DNA from: Nitrosopumilus sp. D6
Lineage (GTDB): Archaea; Thermoproteota; Nitrososphaeria; Nitrososphaerales; Nitrosopumilaceae
Assembly (NCBI GenBank): GCA_003724325.1
Contig: RHFD01000023.1
Coordinates: 1 to 37,488 of the forward strand
Reading direction: 5' to 3'
Length of the DNA: 37,488 nucleotides
Position 1 is the first letter of the stretch; every line of letters begins with the position of its first letter. The position numbers were made by a program, and so were the translations under genes. Below the pieces are notes generated by a model. The model searched no databases. It was not told the DNA's origin and saw nothing but the letters and a program-made list of their open reading frames with translations. Shown piece by piece: positions 8,479 through 16,295 of this stretch.

Positions 8479-9915
8479 ATGGAGATCACAGGGCAGGCGC
8501 CATTCAGGCAGTCTGGAATGTACGAGGCTCAGATCTCAATATCCGATTCAAAGCCTTCTGATGAGGCAATAAACTCAAAGCAGTTTACTACACTCTGGAA
8601 GGGAAAGTTCCATCTTCGTGTAAAGGATGGAATGTTCTCCGAGGTGATAGGTTCTCCAGAGAATCCGCTACCTGCAATTGATAATCTTGACGAGATATGG
8701 ATAGTGGTGACAGATCTCTTCTCCTCATTGCATACAGTATTTAGCATCCCGCTTGAGCGCCCAGAGGAAAGACGGCGCGAAAAACCAAAGGTCAAGGCAG
8801 AGGCGCCAAGGCCAAAAAAAATTCAGCCCGGCGAGCGCGGCATGCTAGGACGCCGGGGGGAGCCAGGACCGTCAGGTGACAAGGGTCCAATCGGCGTGCC
8901 GGGGCAGCCAGGTGACAAGGGGCAGCCAGGTGACAAGGGAGTTGCAGGCGCCAAGGGAATTACAGGTGACAAGGGAATTACAGGAGACAAGGGCGACAAG
9001 GGTGACAAGGGAGTTACAGGTCCGCTAGGCGAAAAGGGTGACAAGGGCTCGACTGGCCCGCTAGGTGACAAGGGCTCGACTGGAATAAAGGGGCCGCCAG
9101 GTCCGGCAGGAGAAAAGGGTCCTACCGGCCCGCTAGGTGACAAGGGCATATCGGGATTGAGGGGATCTCCCGGAGACAAGGGTGACAAGGGTTCGCAGGG
9201 CCCGCCAGGAGACAAGGGAATTACAGGTCCGCAGGGATCATCAGGTGAAAAAGGTCCGACAGGACAGACAGGTGTACAAGGTGAAAAGGGACTACATGGC
9301 GCGACAGGTTCCATTGGAGACAAGGGTGAAAAGGGGATCACCGGCCCGCCCGGCGACAAGGGTCCTATAGGGCCACTTGGTCACATTGGCGAAAAGGGAT
9401 CAAAGGGACCCGAAGGCTCTGTCGGAGAAAAGGGCCCGCAAGGCCCACAGGGACCTGCAGGCGCAAAGGGACTCACGGGAGTTCCAGGCCCGCAGGGTGA
9501 AAAAGGTGAGCGCGGCATGTCAGGCCCGCAGGGTGAAAAGGGGCCGACTGGTCCACTAGGTACTATTGGTGACAAGGGGCCGCAAGGCTCGCAGGGATCT
9601 CAAGGCGAGCGCGGCGTGACAGGCCCCCCCGGAGAAAAAGGCCCGCAAGGTCCGCAGGGAATCCAAGGCCCGCAAGGCGAGCGCGGCCCGCACGGGCCAA
9701 TAGGCGCGCCCGGAGAACCTGGAACGCCGGGGGAGCAGGGTCCCGTGGGTCCGTCAGGACCTAGAGGTCCGCCAGGTCCGCCCGGCGAGAGGGGACAGAC
9801 TGGTGGCATGTCTTCAGAGCAAAAGGCAATATTCAAGGATCTTTTGGAGATTCTTACAATCAAGAACATCATCACTACCGAGGAGCAGATAAGGCTGATG
9901 AGCTACCTTTACTAG
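8479..9915 (+). CDS. Collagen-like protein with 108 Gly-X-Y triplets
   Basis: The 478-residue protein has three parts. Residues 1-~105 look like a folded beta-rich domain I do not recognise, ending in a Pro/Lys/Arg-rich linker. Residues 118-441 are 108 Gly-X-Y triplets without a single break. By my count 16 are GDK, 10 GEK, 5 GER and 6 GPP, so Lys-Gly-Asp/Glu charge pairs probably stabilise a triple helix in the absence of hydroxyproline, as in bacterial collagens. The last 36 residues form a short helical tail ([13 protein letters not shown]) that might trimerise. No signal peptide or membrane helix is visible. I choose ATG 8479 over the TTG at 8443 because of the TATA at 8446-8453. A small gene follows after 19 bases. 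The role is unknown; structural or appendage-like functions are possible. Confidence 0.93.
   Translation: MEITGQAPFRQSGMYEAQISISDSKPSDEAINSKQFTTLWKGKFHLRVKDGMFSEVIGSPENPLPAIDNLDEIWIVVTDLFSSLHTVFSIPLERPEERRREKPKVKAEAPRPKKIQPGERGMLGRRGEPGPSGDKGPIGVPGQPGDKGQPGDKGVAGAKGITGDKGITGDKGDKGDKGVTGPLGEKGDKGSTGPLGDKGSTGIKGPPGPAGEKGPTGPLGDKGISGLRGSPGDKGDKGSQGPPGDKGITGPQGSSGEKGPTGQTGVQGEKGLHGATGSIGDKGEKGITGPPGDKGPIGPLGHIGEKGSKGPEGSVGEKGPQGPQGPAGAKGLTGVPGPQGEKGERGMSGPQGEKGPTGPLGTIGDKGPQGSQGSQGERGVTGPPGEKGPQGPQGIQGPQGERGPHGPIGAPGEPGTPGEQGPVGPSGPRGPPGPPGERGQTGGMSSEQKAIFKDLLEILTIKNIITTEEQIRLMSYLY
8830..9801 (+). repeat. Gly-X-Y coding repeat (9-base periodicity)
   Basis: About 970 bases of low-complexity DNA encode the collagen-like triplets, with recurrent words such as GGTGACAAGGG. 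The antisense frames stay open through it (for example 8823-9359) only because of this periodic composition. Confidence 0.9.
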
Positions 9916-9934
9916 TGGCATTGAGGGCGTGGGT

Positions 9935-10213
9935 ATGATGAGTGAAAAACCAAACAAGATTGATTTTGAGATGCTTGACTATAAGCGCCTAGAGCATGAC
10001 TATGTCTCCTTTGAACTTGATGACGGTACAATAGTAAAGGTAAAGGTGGATCTAGACCGCGTCGGCAAGGCCATAAACCACAAGAATCCTGACGGCACAC
10101 CACACTATGCAATCAGCACGGCAGTAAAGCTCTCGGTAATACCTCCTGACAAGAGGTTCTCCATGGAGAAAAAGATGGCCAAGGACAAGCCTCCGGGGCA
10201 AATGTTTAGTTGA
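9935..10213 (+). CDS. Small hypothetical protein downstream of the collagen-like gene
   Basis: A soluble 92-residue protein with a beta-rich centre (DYVSFELDDGTIVKVKVDLDRV) and a Lys/Pro-rich tail. I do not recognise the family. ATG 9935 is preceded by GAGGGCG, a fair Shine-Dalgarno site; the ORF track uses the GTG two codons before, and ATG 9938 is also possible. The 19-base gap after the collagen-like stop and the absence of a TATA element point to co-transcription, making it a candidate partner of that protein. A hairpin terminator follows. Confidence 0.72.
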   Translation: MMSEKPNKIDFEMLDYKRLEHDYVSFELDDGTIVKVKVDLDRVGKAINHKNPDGTPHYAISTAVKLSVIPPDKRFSMEKKMAKDKPPGQMFS

Positions 10214-10229
10214 GACTAGGCTGATCTGA

Positions 10230-10260
10230 AAAATTCGCCAACTGGCGATTGTTTGGTTTT
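10230..10260. terminator. Bidirectional hairpin terminator between convergent genes
   Basis: TCGCC-AACT-GGCGA forms a 5-bp stem at 10235-10248. A T-rich tract follows on the plus strand (TTGTTTGGTTTT) and AATTTTTC follows on the minus strand. It lies exactly between the ends of the convergent genes at 9935-10213 and 10266-10592. Confidence 0.55.
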
Positions 10261-10265
10261 GACGT

Positions 10266-10592
10266 TTACCGCTTTTTTGCAGTCTTTCTCTTGGCAGTAC
10301 GCCTTTTGGGCGCCGCCTTTGAGGCAGACTTTCTAACGGTTCTTCTTTTGCGAGTCGTGGTCTTTTTTGCAGTCTTTCTCCTAGTGGTTTTCTTTGCAAC
10401 CTTTCTTCTAGTGGTCTTTTTTGCAGTCTTTCTCCTAGTGGTTTTCTTTGCAACCTTTCTCTTTGGAGCAGCACGTCGCTTTGTTCTTCTTTTTGGTGCC
10501 GCCTTTGCAGTCTTTCTCGTCGTCTTGCGCCTTGTAGTCTTGCGCTTTGTAGTCGTCTTGCGTTTTGCAGCGGTCTTTCGCTTTGCAGCCAT
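10266..10592 (-). CDS. Extremely basic Lys/Arg/Thr/Ala repeat protein (histone H1-tail-like)
   Basis: By my count 57 of 108 residues are Lys or Arg, nearly all others are Thr, Ala, Pro, Val or Ser, and there is no acidic residue. A nine-residue unit KKTTRRK(T/V)A is repeated three times. This composition resembles eukaryotic histone H1 tails and bacterial HctB/AlgP-type proteins, which bind and condense DNA; an RNA- or polyanion-binding role is also possible. It should be disordered when unbound. I use ATG 10592; the ORF track adds three codons from a GTG. A likely TATA is near 10638-10647 on the minus strand. The gene is encoded convergent to the collagen-like operon. Confidence 0.8.
   Translation of the reverse strand: MAAKRKTAAKRKTTTKRKTTRRKTTRKTAKAAPKRRTKRRAAPKRKVAKKTTRRKTAKKTTRRKVAKKTTRRKTAKKTTTRKRRTVRKSASKAAPKRRTAKRKTAKKR
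10357..10460. repeat. Two identical 50-bp direct repeats, 54-bp offset, inside the Lys/Arg-rich gene
   Basis: Positions 10357-10406 and 10411-10460 are identical base for base. The 54-base offset equals 18 codons, so the repeat extends the protein repeat in frame. Identity at silent sites argues for recent duplication. Confidence 0.88.
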
Positions 10593-10682
10593 TACAGACA
10601 CGGCATTATCATTGTTTTTGAGTAGCTAAACTAAACAAAGTTATACCAATTGATTACAATTAATACAGTTGTTTTTGTCTGC

Positions 10683-10725
10683 GATCAGAACTTATGATCA
10701 AAATCTGTGATCAAAACACGGATCA
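10683..10725. repeat. Four GATCA words at 12-13-base spacing
   Basis: GATCA occurs at 10683, 10696, 10709 and 10721. The middle two sit in near-identical 13-base units (ATGATCAAAATC, GTGATCAAAACA). The block spans the DRG stop codon and lies 5' of the Lys/Arg-rich gene, so it could be an operator or only a 3' UTR repeat. Confidence 0.5.
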
Positions 10726-11832
10726 TGTCCCGCGCTTTTTGATTATGGTCAGAACATCCTCGTCTTGCAATGTGTGCCCAAGACCCACGCGCTGTCCGCC
10801 AAATTTTACACTCTTTCCCCATACCAGACCATACCTGAACTCTCTTTTCATTCTACGGTGCAGTTTGTTGCAGATATCCTCTACCGTGTCACTCTCTCTT
10901 GCAATCAGCGGCTCTTTGTAGTCTGTTTCACCCCCCTTGGGACGCAGGTATATCCGGATGAACTTTAGTTTTTGATAGATTTTTTCCTTGAGCAGCTCGA
11001 TGTTGATATCAGAGTTTGCAGAGACTTGCACCACTTCGGACTTTATCTTGCTGCACAAATCCTCTAGGAACTCGCCGTCTACAAGGTCTATCTTGTTGAG
11101 TATGGTAAGTGATTTTGAATAGCTAATGTTTCCTGCAATGTGGTCTGCAAGCTGCTCAGAGGTGAGATCTTCTCGCGTCACGACCCTGGCGCTCACTATC
11201 CCATAAAGGTGCAGTATGTCCTTGAGGTGTTTTTCTGTTATCTTTGTTAGCTTTACCTGCTGGGCTATTGCTATTCCGCCCATTCCTGCCTTTTCTATCG
11301 TGATGTTTGGAGGCAGCTGGTTGAGCCTTATTCCAATGTTGCCCAGCTCGTCTACTAGCACATTCTCGTGGTAGGGCTGAAACACGTCTAGCATTAATAG
11401 TACGAGGTCTGCAGATCTTGCTACTGAGAGTATCCGCTTTCCGAGTCCCTTGCCAGTTGATGCCCCCTTTATTATTCCGGGAAGATCCAGCACCTGTATT
11501 CTGGCGCCCCTGTATTCCATCATTCCAGGTACCACGGTAAGCGTTGTAAACTGGAACGCGCCGACTGTTGACTTTGCATCAGTCAGCTTGTTGAGCAGTG
11601 TAGACTTGCCGACGCTTGGCAGGCCGATAAATACTACAGTCGCATCCCCGGATCTTCTGACATCAAATCCGTCTGACTTTATCCCGGATTTTTTTACCAG
11701 ATTGTCTTCTTGCTCGCGCTTTAGCTTGGCAATCTTTGCCTTGAGCAGTCCAATGTGGTGCTCTGTTGCCTTGTTTATCTGGGTTTTTGCCATCTCGTCT
11801 TGTATGGCCTTTATCTTTTCTGGAATCCCCAT
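10723..11832 (-). CDS. drg: DRG-family GTPase
   Basis: The 369-residue protein follows the developmentally regulated GTP-binding protein pattern conserved in archaea and eukaryotes: an N-terminal helical hairpin (MGIPEKIKAIQDEMAKTQ), the P-loop GLPSVGKST, the Walker B DLPG, the specificity motif NKID and a C-terminal TGS domain. Family members bind ribosomes or translation factors. The ORF track begins 189 bases upstream, inside the divergent phosphatase region; the family N-terminus and a minus-strand TATA-like element at about 11855-11865 place the start at ATG 11832, probably leaderless. Confidence 0.93.
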   Translation of the reverse strand: MGIPEKIKAIQDEMAKTQINKATEHHIGLLKAKIAKLKREQEDNLVKKSGIKSDGFDVRRSGDATVVFIGLPSVGKSTLLNKLTDAKSTVGAFQFTTLTVVPGMMEYRGARIQVLDLPGIIKGASTGKGLGKRILSVARSADLVLLMLDVFQPYHENVLVDELGNIGIRLNQLPPNITIEKAGMGGIAIAQQVKLTKITEKHLKDILHLYGIVSARVVTREDLTSEQLADHIAGNISYSKSLTILNKIDLVDGEFLEDLCSKIKSEVVQVSANSDINIELLKEKIYQKLKFIRIYLRPKGGETDYKEPLIARESDTVEDICNKLHRRMKREFRYGLVWGKSVKFGGQRVGLGHTLQDEDVLTIIKKRGT

Positions 11833-11889
11833 GTACCGAGCTTGGAATGAATCAAATAAAAACCGTAATTGCACACAGATATTATCAGG

Positions 11890-12597
11890 ATGCGCGCCAG
11901 ACGCAACATGAAAAGACTCGTATTTGCAGTCGATATTGACGGCACCATAACTGAGAACGGGGGAGGGAGGATTCACCTTGGCGCCCTGGGAGCCCTGCGA
12001 AGGCTGGTGCTGATGGGTCATGACGTGATATTTGTGACAGGCAGGTCGTCAGTCGAGGGCTTTTTGCTGGCAGTATTTGGGGGCATGACGCCGGTGTCTG
12101 TGGGAGAGAACGGTGGCTGCATTACGCTTGGGAATACAGAACACGTGCTGCTAGGAGACATTGCCCCGTGCAGGGCAGCTCTGGAAATACTCTGTGATTC
12201 GGTGGATGGTGTCTGTGAAAAGCCCGTGTTTCCCAGAATGACAGAGGTGGTACTAGAGAGGACATTTGATATTATAGCTGCAAGAAAAGCCCTGTCTGGA
12301 ACTGGTGTGAATCTCTCTGATAGCGGATATGCGTGCCATATCAACTCTTCAGGTGTTGACAAGGGTTCTGGGTTCTCAGATCTTATGCAGAGGCGCTCGA
12401 TATCTGCAGATGATGTGATAGCAATAGGGGACAGCGCTACTGATGTGCCGCTGTTTCGGGTGGCCGGAACCAGCGTAGCTCTTGGAAACGCATCAGAGCA
12501 GGTGAGATCAGAGGCCACAATTACCGTATCTGCTGGCGCAGGCGATGGCGTACTCGAGGCGCTAGATAAATTAGCGCCAAGATTCCCAGAGATGTAA
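11890..12597 (+). CDS. HAD-family phosphoglycolate phosphatase (archaeal type)
   Basis: The HAD motifs are present in order: DIDGT near the N-terminus as the nucleophile Asp, VTGRS as motif II, and AIGDSATDVPLF as the Mg-binding motif IV. The length of about 235 residues and the C2-type cap between motifs II and III fit archaeal phosphoglycolate phosphatase, which removes phosphate from 2-phosphoglycolate; a sugar-phosphate substrate is also possible. Start choices are TTG 11869, ATG 11890 and ATG 11908. The TATA-like element near 11855-11862 favours ATG 11890. One base separates its stop from argS, so the pair is probably an operon. Confidence 0.85.
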   Translation: MRARRNMKRLVFAVDIDGTITENGGGRIHLGALGALRRLVLMGHDVIFVTGRSSVEGFLLAVFGGMTPVSVGENGGCITLGNTEHVLLGDIAPCRAALEILCDSVDGVCEKPVFPRMTEVVLERTFDIIAARKALSGTGVNLSDSGYACHINSSGVDKGSGFSDLMQRRSISADDVIAIGDSATDVPLFRVAGTSVALGNASEQVRSEATITVSAGAGDGVLEALDKLAPRFPEM

Positions 12598-12598
12598 G

Positions 12599-14476
12599 AT
12601 GGCATTTGAGTCGTTTATTACAGAGATACAGTCGGGCCTGAAAAAAGTACTAGATGGTCTTGAGATATCTGGCGTGTCATATGTGGTAGAGCCTGCAAGG
12701 CCGGGGTTCGGAGATGCCAGCTCTAATCTGGCGTTCCTACTCTCAAAGGACCTCAAGAAAAGTCCAAGGGATATTGCAGTAATGATATCAAAACTCTACA
12801 GTCCAGAAGATCTGGTGTCAGGATGCGAGGCGCACCCGTCAGGCTATCTGAACTTTACTGCAAACTGGAACCGCCTCTGCAGAATAATCCTGACAGAGTC
12901 GGTGCTCGACGAGTACGGGAGCGCAGACGTGGGGGGCGGTTCTGAGATAATCGTAGAGCACACGAGCGTAAATCCAAACAAGGCACTACACATAGGACAT
13001 GTCCGCAATATAGTGGTGGGTGATACAATCTCTAGGATTCTGTCCCGCGCAGGATACAAGGTTGGCGTGCTAAACTATGTCGATGACTCGGGGCTGCAGG
13101 TGGCAGATATTGTGCTGGGATTTAGGCACCTCGGATTTCCAGTAGAGCCTGCGGACGGGAAAAAGTTTGATCACTATTGCGGCGATGACGTGTATGTAAA
13201 GACGACAGAAATGTACGCATCTGATCCCGGACTGGAGAATGCCCGCAAGGAGGTACTCCGGGAGATGGAGGACGGAGATTCAGAGACTGCAAAATTTGCC
13301 GACATGATTACGCAAAGGGTTCTTGCATGTCAGCTGGAGACCTGCTGGAGGCTGTCAGTCACATATGACTGCCTGAACTTTGAGTCGCAGATAATACGGT
13401 CTGGCCTGTGGAACCGTATATTTGAAGACCTGAAGAAGAGGAATCTAGTCGAGTTTGAGGACACGGGCAAAAATGCCGGATGCTGGGTGATCCGGGGGAG
13501 TGGAGAAGAAGACAAGGTGCTAGTCAGAAGTAATGGCACTGCCACCTATATTGCAAAGGATATCCCGTATGCGGCATGGAAGCTCGGACTAGTAGATGAC
13601 CCGTTCCATTATGTAAAATATGAGATAGAGCAGCCCGGATCCCGGGTGCTGTGGAAGACAGTACTCGAGCCTAACAATGAGGGCGGACCATCCCTTGCAG
13701 GCTCTCGCGTAATTACTGTAATTGATTCGAGGCAGGCCCGGCTGCAAAATATAATCACACAGCTGATGGCAAAGTTCAAGTCAGTACCTGACGCATACGT
13801 GCATCTCGGGTACGAGTCAGTTACGCTGAGTCCGGATACTGCCAAGACGCTTGGAATGGATACGGGCGGCAAGAGCGCGCAGATGTCCGGGAGAAAGGGC
13901 CTGTATGTGAGCGCAGACTCTGTATATGATACACTCGTGGAGAGAATCAGAACAGAGACAAAAAAGAGGCATCCGGAAATGAGTACTAGTGAGATTGAGA
14001 AAATAGCGCGTGATGTCGGGGTGGGGGTGATGCGCTATGAGATGATAAAGCAGGATCTAGACAAGATAATCGTCTTTGATCTGGCAAAGTCCCAGAGCCT
14101 AGAGGGCGATACTGCCCCGTACATCCAGTATGCCCATGCCCGTGCAGCCAGGATACTGGAAAAATCTAAAAGGGACATTCCTGTTAATGTTGATTATTCA
14201 CTGCTTGATGGCAGGCCAGAGCTGGCACTCATCAAGGGAATCGGCATGCTCGAGGTGTGTGTCAGGGATGCCGCAAGAAACATGTCGCCAAAGGTAGTCT
14301 CTAGATACTGCCATGATCTGGCAGTCGCATTTAACACATTTTACGAAAAATCCCACGTGCTGAACCTGGATGATGAGAACCTGGAGAATGCCAGACTGTG
14401 TGTGGTAAATTCCTTCAAGATTACCATTGCAAGGGGGCTTGGCCTGCTAGGGATTGCGGCGCCTGACGTGATGTAG
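12599..14476 (+). CDS. argS: Arginyl-tRNA synthetase
   Basis: The 625-residue class I synthetase charges tRNA-Arg. It has the N-terminal Add-1-like tRNA-binding domain, the HIGH motif at residues 131-134 (ALHIGHVRN) and the second signature in the degenerate form QMSGRKG. The anticodon-binding helical domain with DALRA-type features (YIQYAHARAARIL) completes the protein. The first position of KMSKS is Gln rather than Lys, within the range known for arginyl enzymes. ATG 12599 begins one base after the phosphatase stop, implying coupled expression. A 7-bp hairpin overlaps its stop codon. Confidence 0.96.
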   Translation: MAFESFITEIQSGLKKVLDGLEISGVSYVVEPARPGFGDASSNLAFLLSKDLKKSPRDIAVMISKLYSPEDLVSGCEAHPSGYLNFTANWNRLCRIILTESVLDEYGSADVGGGSEIIVEHTSVNPNKALHIGHVRNIVVGDTISRILSRAGYKVGVLNYVDDSGLQVADIVLGFRHLGFPVEPADGKKFDHYCGDDVYVKTTEMYASDPGLENARKEVLREMEDGDSETAKFADMITQRVLACQLETCWRLSVTYDCLNFESQIIRSGLWNRIFEDLKKRNLVEFEDTGKNAGCWVIRGSGEEDKVLVRSNGTATYIAKDIPYAAWKLGLVDDPFHYVKYEIEQPGSRVLWKTVLEPNNEGGPSLAGSRVITVIDSRQARLQNIITQLMAKFKSVPDAYVHLGYESVTLSPDTAKTLGMDTGGKSAQMSGRKGLYVSADSVYDTLVERIRTETKKRHPEMSTSEIEKIARDVGVGVMRYEMIKQDLDKIIVFDLAKSQSLEGDTAPYIQYAHARAARILEKSKRDIPVNVDYSLLDGRPELALIKGIGMLEVCVRDAARNMSPKVVSRYCHDLAVAFNTFYEKSHVLNLDDENLENARLCVVNSFKITIARGLGLLGIAAPDVM

Positions 14477-14493
14477 TGCAGTTGGTTGCACTA
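14474..14493 (+). repeat. Perfect 7-bp hairpin containing the argS stop codon
   Basis: TAGTGCA-GTTGGT-TGCACTA is a perfect stem whose first three bases are the argS TAG. No T-run follows, so it may be a 3'-end stabilising structure rather than an intrinsic terminator. Confidence 0.45.
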
Positions 14494-14773
14494 GTGGGCT
14501 ATATTATATCACAGAGCGAATCTACTGAAAAGACACACAAGTGCAAAAAATACAGAAATTGGTGGGATGATCAAAATCTATGATTGTACAGAAAACATTT
14601 TGTATACTCGAGTCCAAGAATTCTATAAAACTCGCCAGTAAAAGCGAGAAAATCTCCAAAGACGGACTGAAAATTTCCTTGTCAATTTACGATCAGTAGA
14701 TTTGCCATACATTTCATCTGCTAACTGTGGATAGACTGTAAACTTTTTAATTACACCCTGATGGGTTTCATAC
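14477..14773. other. Gene-free interval between argS and a secreted protein
   Basis: I see no convincing ORF or tRNA in these 297 bases. They hold the end of the argS hairpin, an AT-rich TATATTATATC near 14503, and the CTTTTTAATT element at 14743-14752 centred about 26 bases before the GTG start at 14774. Confidence 0.5.
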
Positions 14774-15808
14774 GTGCTTGCCCTATTGACACTCATACCA
14801 CTATTTCTGCTGGTACTGGCAATTCCGCCTGCATTTGGGGCAGTCGATTTCACCACCGACAAGGAACTATACCACACAGGTGATATAGTAACAATATCCG
14901 GCACTGTCGAATATAATAAAAAAGTCCCGTTTGTGGTCATTAAGACTGCCTCTCTTGATTCTCCTCTGGCTGACATTGGTCAGCCGTCTCCAAACTCTGA
15001 TGGCAGCTTTACACATTCGTTCAAACTCGCCGGGAACAACTGGAACACTGATGGGACATTCACAATAACAGTCGTGTATGATGAACAAAAAGCTGTAAAG
15101 ACTGCCCAGTACCAAAAGGAACCGCCCAAATCAAAACCCGAGCCCAAGCAGGAAACCAAACCAGCGCCCAAACCAGAAACCAAACCCGACCCAGCGCCTG
15201 CAAAGCCAGACACACAGACTCCAAAACCTGATGCAAAGCCTGCCTTTGAAACCCTAAAGCTGCAGATCCCGGGCTTTCCATCATATGAAAAGTCACCACA
15301 ATACTATGTAGACCGCTACAACTCTGAGCCAGAATACAAGTCGTGGTTTGACTCACAGTTTCCCTCGTATTCGATTAAAGATGTGGTGGGATACAAGCAG
15401 ACACACATTGACGGCTTTCTATCAAGTGATGAATCCCCGCAATCCTACATTGACCGCTACAACTCTGAGCCAGAATACAAGTCGTGGTTTGACTCTCAAT
15501 TTCCAGACACCTCTATCTACAACGTACTCGGATACGCCGACCCGGTTGCAATACCGCAATGGATAAAGAGTACCGCAAAGCAGTGGGGTGAAAAAGAGAT
15601 ATCCGAGTCTGATTTTGTGCCTGCAATCACATTCCTACTTGAGAATGATATTATCATGATATCAGAGATCCCGGATCCTGCAAATAATGACATTCCAAAG
15701 TGGGTCCGCAACAGCGCATACTGGTGGTCACAAGACCTGATAACCCAAGACGAGTTTCTCAACTCTATCAAATTCCTCATACGCGAGGGCCTAATCCCTG
15801 CAAACTAA
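14774..15808 (+). CDS. Secreted repeat protein with Pro/Lys-rich linker
   Basis: A signal peptide (LLTLIPLFLLVLAIPPAFGA) leads to an Ig-like beta domain (YHTGDIVTISGTVEYN), a Lys-Pro-Glu/Ala-rich linker of about 40 residues, two copies of a ~47-residue unit (DRYNSEPEYKSWFDSQFP) and two copies of a Trp-rich unit (IPQWIKSTAKQWGEKEISES and IPKWVRNSAYWWSQDLIT). From memory, both units recur in exported thaumarchaeal proteins of unknown function. No C-terminal membrane anchor is visible, so it is released or held by the S-layer. The GTG start is supported by a TATA-like element 26 bases upstream, which fits a leaderless message. Confidence 0.82.
   Translation: MLALLTLIPLFLLVLAIPPAFGAVDFTTDKELYHTGDIVTISGTVEYNKKVPFVVIKTASLDSPLADIGQPSPNSDGSFTHSFKLAGNNWNTDGTFTITVVYDEQKAVKTAQYQKEPPKSKPEPKQETKPAPKPETKPDPAPAKPDTQTPKPDAKPAFETLKLQIPGFPSYEKSPQYYVDRYNSEPEYKSWFDSQFPSYSIKDVVGYKQTHIDGFLSSDESPQSYIDRYNSEPEYKSWFDSQFPDTSIYNVLGYADPVAIPQWIKSTAKQWGEKEISESDFVPAITFLLENDIIMISEIPDPANNDIPKWVRNSAYWWSQDLITQDEFLNSIKFLIREGLIPAN
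15311..15495 (+). repeat. 44-bp exact direct repeat, 141-bp offset, in the secreted protein gene
   Basis: Positions 15311-15354 and 15452-15495 are identical and encode DRYNSEPEYKSWFDS twice. The offset is 47 codons, in frame, indicating a recent domain duplication or gene conversion. Confidence 0.85.
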
Positions 15809-15839
15809 AAATTTTAATTCCCCTCTTATCCTACAGATA

Positions 15840-16295
15840 ATGTTGAAGGCTACATTTGGGGCAGGATGCTTTTGGCATGTGGAGGATCTGCTCTCAAAGA
15901 CAAAGGGGGTAGAGTCGACCCGGGCAGGCTATACTGGAGGCGCCATGCCAGATCCCACATACGAGCAGGTATGCACTGATACGACCGGACACGCAGAGGC
16001 AGTGGAGGTAGAGTATGATCCAAATGTCGTCTCTTATGAGGATCTACTAGAGATATTCTGGAATAATCATGATCCCACCACAAAGGACCGCCAGGGCTAT
16101 GATGTCGGCAGACAGTACCGCTCTGCCATATTCTTCCATTCTGACTCTCAAAAAGAGTCTGCCACAAAGTCCCGGGACGATCTTGAAAGATCCGGCAGGC
16201 ATTCATCCCCGGTTGTAACAGAGATAGTACAGTCTGGAAAATTCTACCCCGCAGAGGAATACCACCAAAAATACCTCAAAAAGAAGGGCTATTGA
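15840..16295 (+). CDS. msrA: Peptide methionine-S-sulfoxide reductase
   Basis: MsrA repairs oxidised methionine. The catalytic GCFW motif is at residues 9-12 (Cys10), followed by the family blocks GYTGG, YEQVCTDTTGHAE and EIFWNNHDPTTKDRQGYDVGRQYRS. At 151 residues it is a short cytoplasmic form without the C-terminal resolving cysteines seen in some bacterial enzymes. ATG 15840 lies about 25 bases after an ATTTTAATT element, consistent with a leaderless message. Its stop directly abuts the convergent UspA stop. Confidence 0.95.
   Translation: MLKATFGAGCFWHVEDLLSKTKGVESTRAGYTGGAMPDPTYEQVCTDTTGHAEAVEVEYDPNVVSYEDLLEIFWNNHDPTTKDRQGYDVGRQYRSAIFFHSDSQKESATKSRDDLERSGRHSSPVVTEIVQSGKFYPAEEYHQKYLKKKGY

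Noticed and set aside
8830-9801. CRISPR-like or satellite repeat
   Set aside because: The periodicity is 9 bases in phase with codons and encodes collagen triplets; there are no spacers.
8823-9875. Long antisense ORFs through the collagen-like gene (8823-9359, 9381-9575, 9600-9875)
   Set aside because: They read as Pro/Ser/Gly repeats, the mirror of Gly-X-Y coding DNA, and have no promoter or start context.
11833-12021. N-terminal extension of the DRG GTPase in the ORF track
   Set aside because: It runs into the divergent phosphatase gene, and the family N-terminus begins at ATG 11832.
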